Assembly: GCF_030867145.1 (NCBI RefSeq)
Contig: NC_134453.1
Span: 1,421,001 to 1,485,000, forward strand
Length of the DNA: 64,000 nucleotides
Origin: Opisthocomus hoazin
Lineage: Eukaryota; Chordata; Aves; Opisthocomiformes; Opisthocomidae
Direction of reading: 5' to 3'
A program made the translations under genes and the position numbers. This document shows, in pieces, positions 55,998 through 64,000 of this stretch. Every line of letters begins with the position of its first letter. Positions within the stretch are counted from its first letter, which is position 1. A model generated the notes under the pieces. That model searched no databases. It was not told the origin of the DNA and saw only the letters and a program-made list of their open reading frames with translations.

Positions 55998-58900
55998 ACT
56001 CGTGCGCAAAGAGCAAAGGTGGTGCTGAAGCCCTTCCCTTCCAGCCGATGCGGTGTCGCTGCCTAAAAACTCTCTCGCCGCATACACACATAGCAAACGC
56101 GTATTTACATTTGTGTGGGCAAGGGAGAAGGGTGACTCATTCAGTCATTTTCACTATGAATCGAGATGAAAAATACATGCAGTACAAAAAAGAAAAAAAG
56201 GCAAAGACAAGGACCGCGCCCAGCTGTTACCAGAAGCTGTTATCATGACGCTTCCCCAGTGCCTTTTTCCTCTAGGCCAAACACATAGTAGGAGGCGGGT
56301 TGTAACACAAGCAACCGTACATATCTTCCTCCTCCGTTACACCATTTCAAAAACCTGCTCGGCAAGCACAGGAGTTAGTTCTGGGTTGAGGAAGCCACAG
56401 CAGGGCTGCATTTAGCACGTAATCCAGTCTATCACACTCAATTGACTACACAAACATAACTGCGCTACTGACCAGAAAATAACGATGATTTACAAAATAC
56501 CTGCAAAATACACAAGCCAGAAAGGGATTTTGCAAAAGGCAGCTGAATCCTGCCACTGTAAAATAACACAGATGGCAAATACTCTAACCTTTAATTCACA
56601 TTTCAAAAAGGAAAACAAGCAGAGGCATTAATGACATTTAGAGGAATGTATATAAGGAAGAAAGCCAGTACAAGGAAGTTTCAGTGGCGCATTGAAAAAA
56701 TAATCTTATAAAATATCCATAAATCATGTAACGCCCTTTGACGGAGTCCAAAACTTCTACAAGGACTGGACGTGCCCAGGGCAGCACCCCTGGCTGAAGG
56801 GGAGAGCAGGGGGGCATCGGGACTGCTGTCCCTACGCAGGGCCACTTCCCATCCCGCTGCCGCGGCCCCAGACGCCGCAGATGCCAGGAGAGAAGCTGGG
56901 TAGCTCCCTGCTGCCTCGCTGTTCAAACCTTCCAAGTCTCTCCTGCTCTTTTGAAGGCAAGCGAGAGCTACCATTCATTATGTTACTTCTCTGTCTGCGT
57001 GTCAGGGAAAAAAAAAATAAATTCTATGAAAATTTATGAGCTAATATAGTTATCTGAAAGGCACGAAGTGGGCTAGACTTCCCTTTCAACTGCAGAAGCA
57101 TGGTATTATTATCCCTACTTCATCTCTCCCTGACCTTATCAAATCCATGTTTTGAATCCAAAACTCATCATAAATCTTTTGCACAACTCCTCTGACAAAG
57201 CCCAGCCTTTGCCACCAAGCACGTGACTGTTACACTGTTTTTTTCCAGCTCTCTATTTAAATTTAGGAACCCTGATATGCTGATGAAGACTCCAAACCGG
57301 ATGACTGCATCTAAAAGACCTGAACGTTTGCCAGCTACTCATGTTTTTTATAACACTCCCCTTCCTCCTGCATACGTGAATCAAGATGCGCAACGAGCAG
57401 TTATCACCAGAGTAAAGAGCAAGGGGGTGGAGGGAGGGAAGTCAGCTCCGCAGCTCGGAAAGCCCGTCCCGATGCCTGGGGCCGTCCTCCGATGGCATGA
57501 AAGAGCACCGCTCCACTAAACGGCCACGCTGGTTTACAGTCAGCCAATACAGCTCAGTTTCCATACTGTGGATCCCTTCGAATCTCCTTCCAAAAATATT
57601 TTGGGAAGCAGCAGGGGAACACAGGGCTGACCATGACCAGCCAGGGGCCATCGTTAGCTCTCTAACTGGCCCCCGGATCAATCCAAAGCTGGCTTTTGGA
57701 GCACCTTGATAGTGAAGTATCTGATGGAACGTCTGAAGCAAGATTAAGGCTAGGAGAAGGTTTATTTTGTGCTGCCTGCATAGTAAGAGCCAAAAAAAAA
57801 AAAAAGGAAACCCAGCCGTATCGGTGTGGGAATGGACAGAAAGCAGCGAGCGGAGCCTACTGCTGGCTACAGCACCCGTTACAGCTCTGAAACGCCACGG
57901 CCGCCATTCCCGTCAAGCTGACCGTCCTTCTAACAGCTATCCTCTTCCCAGAAAAGAAGTTCCAAGCTTCCTTTGAACTTGTTCATTTGCCTCACTGTGC
58001 AAGTGGCCTGTACATCCCTGCCAGGCTGCAGCCAGCAGGAACTACACTGCGATGCTGTCCGAAAGGAATCGCCTGTCGGGGCCCGCCGTGTTACGGATAC
58101 CCGCTACGGACGCTGCCGACCCGACTTCGCAACACAGTGCTCCCTGTCACTGCCGGCCTCCTCCGGAGCAGGAGGACAGCCACCATGGGGAAGGGACCCT
58201 CTCCACGGCTTCTGCCGGGCTCACACTGCAGCCAGGGAGACCTCAGCCACACCTGACGAAGGAGCTCGTCGTACCTGTAAATAAAAAGCAAAGCTGCCAT
58301 TACAGTTAAGCTATCGGCTGGCGGCACCCTTGCCAGGTCCGAATTTCTACACGTCACGGCTTTTCCCAAAACCTCTGGGCTAGGTTCTCAGTTCCTTTAA
58401 CACCCAGCCTCCCTCAGGGTGGCAAACTCGCTTCGCTGTATCCCAGGCCTGTGCAGGGGCTCACCTAGAGACACGGAGGCTTTTCTGCGGCTGCAGCGCA
58501 GCCCTACACAGCTCTCGCAAACCCCAAGGCGCCAGAGACCGGCCCTGCCGTTTGCACGCTCAGCTCCCGCCTGATCCCAGGGAATGCTCTCCAGGGAAAC
58601 ACATTTGATGGCACTTCACCAAAAGCCCCTCTGCAATCCTCAAAGCAGTCTCCTTTTTGCTGTCAGACAGGTAAAGAAGATTTTTGGCACACCGCTCTGT
58701 CCCATATCGCTTAGGATAGGCCCGGAAAGCTCTCATACTTGGCGTGTCCCTTTAAACAACTGCTGCAATACTCACACCTCCCGCCACACGGTGAGGCGGA
58801 TTTCCACTCCCTGCACCCTTCTGTTCAAATAAAAATGTACAACCGTGATCAGAATGGGCTGGCTTGTCAAATAATCCGATCCCTTTTATGGTGGCTCTTC

Positions 58901-59052
58901 AAAGACTACAAATCGTAAGGAAGGTTCCTCGAGACAGAAAGTCATTAGTTCTAAAAAGCTAACGGCTATCATACATTTAAATTGCTGCTTTTCAAATAGT
59001 AAATCATTTCTTCTTTCTACAGCAGACAATCTTCTGTGAACACTGGAGCATT

Positions 59053-59645
59053 CCCGGGGTGCATTAAGAGGAGTGCGGGCAGCAGGTTGAGGGAGGTTCT
59101 CCTCCCCCTCTACTCTGCCCTAGTGAGGCCCCATCTGGAGTCCTGTCTCCAGTACTGGGCTCCCCAGTTCAAGAAAGATGAGGAGCTACTGGAGAGAGTC
59201 CAGCGGAGGGCTACGAGGATGAGGAGGGGACTGGAGCATCTCTCCTACGAGGAGAGGCTGAGGGAGCTGGGCTTGTTCAGCCTGGAGAAGAGAAGGCTGA
59301 GAGGGGACCTTAGAAATGCTTACAAAAATCTGCAGGGTGGGTGTCAGGAGGATGGGGCCAGACTCTTTCCAGTGGTGCCCAGCGCCAGGACAAGGGGCAA
59401 CGGGCACAAACTGGAGCAGAGGAAGCTCCAGCTGAACCCGAGGAAGAACTTCTTCCCTCTGAGGGTGACGGAGCCCTGGCCCAGGCTGCCCAGGGAGGCT
59501 GTGGAGTCTCCTTCTCTGGAGATATTCCAGCCCCGCCTGGACGCGGTGCTGTGCAGCCTGCTGTGGGTGACCCTGCTTGGGCAGGGGGTTGGACTGGGTG
59601 ACCCACAGAGGTCCCTTCCAACCCCGACCATTCTGTGATTCTGTA
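59053..59645 (+). mobile_element. CR1 LINE, 3' 590 bp
   Basis: Sense; GGGGTGCATTAAGAGGAGTG to CCATTCTGTGATTCTGTAA. The ORF2 C-terminal frame is open (200 codons). Confidence 0.94.
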
Positions 59646-60269
59646 ATTAAAGTCTATTGTACTGCTCAGGCACAAATTGGTTATCCCAGAAGTTTTAACC
59701 CCTTCTAAAGCCGCAGAGAGCACAGTTATTTCCCTCTTCCAGCTGTGGCTGTACCGGGGAGGAGAAAGGCCTTCCCACGCCCGTCCTCTCCACTCCCCGT
59801 GATGCTCCTCCCGGGATGTTGCTCATGCCTGTGACCATGCCGCCGCCAGCAAGCTTCCCAGGGTGTGCTTCTCCCCTCTCTGCACCCATGGCCTTCATCT
59901 CGTGGCGGACAGACACCAGAAACAGCACCTCTGAAGTTTTCTTAGTATCTGGTTCTTCTGCTGTCTCTCAAGAAACAGCCATACCCACCCCGCCCCGGCT
60001 AATGCCAGCCCTGCCTGTCCCACGGCGATGGCGCCGGGAGGGGACGATGGGGCTTAGGGGCAGACAAGCAAATGAAAGGTTTTGAGGGCGAGGATGAGGT
60101 GTGAATTAGGAGCTGCCACCAGCAAGATTAGCAAGGAGATTTATCATCCAACATGATCCCACATCATCCTACAACCTATGGGAATTTGCCAGCTCTTCAA
60201 GAATCAAAAGGAAACCTACATCTCGAAGCTCCTTTCCCGATACAAAATTTCAGGATTACAGAGAAACAG

Positions 60270-60850
60270 AACCACAGAATGTTCAGGGCTGGCAGGGCCC
60301 TCTGTGGGTCACCCAGCCCAACCCCCTGCCCAAGCAGGGTCACCCACAGCAGGCTGCACAGCACCGCGTCCAGGCGGGGCTGGAATATCTCCAGAGAAGG
60401 AGACTCCACAGCCTCCCTGGGCAGCCTGGGCCAGGGCTCCGTCACCCTCAGAGGGAAGAAGTTCTTCCTCGGGTTCAGCTGGAGCTTCCTGTGCCTCAGT
60501 TTGTGCCCATTGCCCCTTGTCCTGTCGCTGGGCACCACTGCAAAGAGTCTGGCCCCGTCCTCCTGACACCCACCCTGCAGATATTTAGAGGCATTTCTAA
60601 GGTCCCCTCTCAGCCTTCTCTTCTCCAGGCTGAACAAGCCCAGCTCCCTCAGCCTCTCCTCGTAGGAGAGATGCTCCAGTCCCCTCCTCATCCTCGTAGC
60701 CCTCCGCTGGGCTCTCTCCAGTAGCTCTTCATCTTTCTTGAACTGGGGAGCCCAGAACTGGACACAGCACTGCAGATGGGGCCTCCCCAGGGCAGAGCAG
60801 AGGGGAAGGAGAACCTCCCTCAACCTGCTGGCCACACTCCTCCTAATGCA
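60270..60850 (-). mobile_element. CR1 LINE, 3' 580 bp
   Basis: Antisense; CCACAGAATGTTCAGGGCTG at the left to the CTCCTCCTAATGCA segment at the right. Confidence 0.94.
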
Positions 60851-62682
60851 CTCTCAGTCATTCCAGAGAATTACCCATTGCCAGATCAACCTGCTGTGGT
60901 TTAGATCACAGAAACTGCCTGTTTCCATGCCATCTGGCCGTTCCACAACGCTGCATTAACTGGAGCAGAGTTCAGGAGTATCACAGCAGGGAGTACTCGG
61001 CTGCAGGCACAGGGCCACTCTTCACCCCGGCTGGACACGGGTACCTCCACCCAGGCCAACAACCTCACCTCGGGCTGGCAGGGGGGGTAGGAGTGATCAC
61101 CAGGCTCAAACTTCTCCCCAACGCCACCCAAATCAAACCCAGACCTGCTGCGTTACGCTACTGACCACGTTGCTTCCCCACGTCACATTTCAGCACACAG
61201 AATGCAAAACACAGACTTTGCTGACTTACTCTCGGCTATTTTGTTTCTCAGGGAAAGAAAGAGGAAACGCAAAGCTTTGGTGGGAACCAGCGCACCGCAT
61301 ACTTTTAGTCGCCTCTGCAGCAGTTCTGAGACCAAACACCCGACACGTGCCAACAGGAAAATCAGCTTGGAAAATTGAGGCTGCCATGCACGAACAGTGA
61401 GAAAAGCACAGCTTCTCCCCGGGAAAAAAAAAAAAAACAAACAACTACCCAGCTCTTGCAAATGCAAACTGGGACTTGCAGCAGGCGGGGCTTGCAGGTA
61501 CACAGGTAAGCAGTGTACAACTGTATTTTGTGACATGTTCTCAAGGGCAGCGTATTTTTTGAGACGCTATTATGCCAGCTTTAAACAGTGACAGCACGGA
61601 TTTCAGTACTGGCCAGGTTGTGATAACGTCAGCCTTTGCCGTTCCTAGGCACGCTCCAAGGGAGCGTGTTGCTGCTCCCCAGTTCGCACATTTTAGCAGG
61701 CTGCAATCTATCGCCGTGTCTTTGAAGGCAAAAAATAAGCACCGCGCCGCGAGAGCTGTCGCTTTTCTCCACAGCTGTTCCAACTTCCCTAGCACCATGC
61801 TTTAACAGAGCTTTCCAACAACGCCGCGTGCAAAACTGCCAACAGTGCCTTCTTGCGCATTTACTGGTAACACCCCATCTTGAGAACTTCACACGCAGCC
61901 AAAACCCACCAGATTTGTTGAGAGGAGTTTTTCAGCACGGGGAAACTGTTTCTCCTCCGAGTCAAAGTCTGATTAAAGAACTGAAAGAGGAGTCACACTC
62001 GCTCTCACTGGTTTGAATTAACATAACTCCGAGACTCAGGTTTCCCCCCCCATATGCCTGCAAATATGCAATTCATTTTACCTTTGGCAATTTTTTTGTC
62101 TTTTCTCCCTGCCTACAGCCCACGGCGCAGAGCTACTTTTTATAACAGACGAGGCAGACTATTTCTCCGCTGCTCTGTGTACCTGCCTGTCTCCTCCTGC
62201 CACAAAAAAAAAACCAAAGATGCTTCAGTTCAGCTCCGCAGAAGATGCGCTTGGCTACGAACTTAAGGACCAGATCTGCTTCCACGATCCCTGCGAAGAG
62301 CATAGAACCGCGCGAAGGAAGCTTCTCCACAATAACCTGATCTGATAGGTATGAAGGAGTGTTACCCACACACTGGCATTACACGGTATTTCTGAACCAG
62401 CTTTTTTTTTTTTTTTCGTTTTTGAAGCGAAACGTGCATTCTGCGTCCGTCTCAGCCGATCTTTTCACATAATTCATATCACGTTCTTATCTCGCTCCTC
62501 CGCCCAAATTGAGGAGCGACAGCGGACACCCGCGCTGCAAAAAAACCACGTCTGGAGGAACTATTTCAGGGTGCCTGCATTTGGACATTCTGGAAGGAGA
62601 GGGCCTTGTTAGAAAGCCATTTTATGCTTTACGCTCCTCGCTCATTTACCTGCATCGCTCCCCAGGTGCTTTACACACCCCC

Positions 62683-62938
62683 TCCCCCCCCCCCCTTCCC
62701 TTCCCCCCAGCCACTGTTCCTCCGCCAGCTCCAAACGCAGGGTGCGACAGGAATGGGGAGAGACAGAGCCCCTCTGCACGTCCCCGCAACGCTGTCGTGA
62801 GACTACAGTCGCGATAGTGGGTGCATGTCGGGGGTGGGATTCCCGCCGGCCGCCCCGCTCCAGCCCGCTCGGTGCTCCCCTTCCCCAAGCGCTTCCAACC
62901 CCCCCCCCCCGGTTTCCATTCCCCCCCCCCCCCCCCTT
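62683..62938. repeat. Poly-C tracts with G-quadruplex potential on the minus strand
   Basis: Runs of C at about 62,683-62,697, 62,900-62,911 and 62,920-62,937 are interrupted by short T or GG spacers. The minus strand carries the matching G-runs. Run lengths in draft assemblies are unreliable. Confidence 0.6.
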
Positions 62939-63190
62939 TCAGCCACCGAGTCCCAGGGCCGCCCCGCCGCCGGCCTGGCCCAGCCCGCCTCGCCGGGCCG
63001 CAGGAACGGTCGGAGCTTCCCCCCCCTCCCCGTTCTCCTCTCCCCCGGTTCCCAGACCTGTCCTCCGGGAGCGCTGCGCCTCCTTCCTCGCTGCCGCCCG
63101 GCGCTGAGGGGACGAGCGAGGCGCGGAGCCCCTCCCTCTGCGGGAGCCCCGGCGCCAGGGCTGGCCTGAGGGAGGCGGCGTCGCCGAGCT

Positions 63191-63293
63191 GGGCGCTCGC
63201 GCCCGGGGCGGGGCCAGCAGGGGGCGGGGCGCGGATGTGGGCGCTCGCTCCCGGGGCGGGGGGCGGGGCCAGCCGGGAACGAGGCGCGGGTGT
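63191..63293. repeat. Imperfect tandem duplication of a GC-box module
   Basis: Two successive units (63191-63238 and 63239-63293) each begin GGGCGCTCGC-CCCGGGGC and end GCG(G)GATGT or GCGGGTGT. Each carries one or two GGGCGGGGC boxes. They differ by small insertions. Confidence 0.7.
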
Positions 63294-63377
63294 GGGCTCC
63301 TGAGGGAAGCGAGGGTCCGAGCAGCTCTGAGGGGAGCCCCTGCCCCAGCCATGGCCCTTCCTCGCCCTGCGAGTTTT

Positions 63378-64000
63378 GATGGCACCAAACTGGGAGGAGT
63401 GGTGGATACACCGGCAGGCTGTGCTGCCATTCAGCGTGACCTGGACAGGCTGGAGAGTTGGGCAGAGAGGAACCTGATGAGGTTCAACAAGGGCAAGGGC
63501 AGGGTCCTGCACCTGGGGAGGAACAACCCCAGGCACCAGCACAGGCTGGGGCGGAGCTGCTGGAGAGCAGCTCTGTGGAGAGGGACTGGGAGTGCTGGGG
63601 GACGACAGGGTGACCATGAGCCAGCAGTGTGCCCTGGCTGCCAAGAAGGCCAATGGGATCCTGGGGTGCATTAGGAGGAGTGTGGCCAGCAGGTCGAGGG
63701 AGGTTCTCCTTCCCCTCTACTCTGCCCTGGTGAGGCCCCATCTGCAGTGCTGTCTCCAGTTCTGGGCTCCCCAGTTCAAGAAAGATGAGGAGCTACTGGA
63801 GAGAGTCCAGCGCAGGGCTACGAGGATGAGGAGGGGACTGGAGCATCTCTCCTACGAGGAGAGGCTGAGGGACCTGGGCTTGTTCAGCCTGGAGAAGAGA
63901 AGGCTGAGAGGGGACCTTAGAAATGCCTCTAAATATCTGCAGGGTGGGGGTCAGGAGGATGGGGCCAAACTCTTTCCAGTGGTGCCCAGCGACAGGACAA
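63378..64000 (+). mobile_element. CR1 LINE, runs off the window
   Basis: Sense; begins at GATGGCACCAAACTGGGAGG, close to the truncation point of the 47,014 copy, directly against the CpG island. The 3' end is outside. Confidence 0.94.

Larger units (their letters stand above)
46000..62649 (-). other. RAB27B: RAB27B intron 1 (if exon 1 is in the CpG island)
   Basis: No conserved coding exon recognised. Contains eight CR1 copies listed separately, in both orientations. 47,950-50,300 and 56,000-59,030 look unique. A GC-richer patch at 48,930-49,380 has no recognisable product. 53,128-53,583, between two opposed CR1s, is unrecognised. Confidence 0.5.
62640..63360 (-). promoter_or_regulatory. RAB27B: CpG island, probable RAB27B promoter and non-coding exon 1
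   Basis: Extremely GC- and CpG-rich, with several GGGCGGGGC boxes (63200-63270) of Sp1/KLF type and long C-runs. On the minus strand a good donor (ATGCAG then GTAAAT) has its exon edge at 62650. It could splice to the acceptor at 45999, making a non-coding first exon. This is the only strong CpG island upstream of RAB27B in the window. Orientation and use are inferred; a plus-strand transcript from the same island cannot be excluded. Confidence 0.55.

Noticed and set aside
62821-63303. Plus-strand Pro-rich frame from the CpG island as a divergent gene
   Set aside because: No donor/acceptor chain or homology could be followed to a second exon; the island is explained by RAB27B.
62646-63671. 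341-codon open frame on the minus strand over the CpG island
   Set aside because: Gly/Pro/Arg-rich sequence typical of GC-rich DNA read in any frame, joined to antisense CR1. No domain recognised.

Overview
The window is vertebrate nuclear DNA from a bird. The two recognisable genes are split by GT-AG introns. The dominant repeat is CR1, the non-LTR retrotransposon that dominates bird genomes; its copies carry the octamer-type 3' end built on ATTCTGTG. The gene pair CCDC68-RAB27B in tail-to-tail orientation matches the order known from human 18q21, next to TCF4. In chicken that block is, from general knowledge, on chromosome Z, so Z linkage is likely but is not shown by the sequence. I cannot name the species.

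Layout. Bases 1 to about 14,900 are intergenic: a CR1 piece at the left edge, a retroviral-type solo LTR (3513-3892), one short CR1, then about 11 kb without a recognisable CR1. From about 14,900 to 26,800 lies CCDC68 on the plus strand: a GC-rich promoter region, ten coding exons that I could join in frame (324 codons including stop), and two candidate poly(A) signals. From about 27,465 to about 62,650 or beyond lies RAB27B on the minus strand: a probable very long 3' untranslated region, five coding exons that join exactly into the family's 218 residues, and a 16.7 kb first intron crowded with CR1. It ends in a strong CpG island (about 62,640-63,360), the probable RAB27B promoter. A further CR1 runs off the right edge.

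The genes are not a pathway. CCDC68 is a coiled-coil protein of centriole subdistal appendages. RAB27B is a small GTPase that docks secretory granules and exosome-bearing endosomes. They are convergent neighbours whose transcript ends appear to lie within roughly 60 to 700 bases of each other.

The most useful observations are: an in-frame upstream first coding exon of CCDC68; an apparently absent internal CCDC68 segment beside a CR1 sense/antisense junction; a CCDC68 exon whose splice branch point must lie inside a CR1; inverted CR1 pairs in RAB27B intron 1; and the contrast between the CR1-poor flank of CCDC68 and the CR1-rich intron of RAB27B. I found no previously undescribed gene system. 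Most long open frames outside the two genes are CR1 frames, their antisense shadows, or frames through GC-rich DNA.
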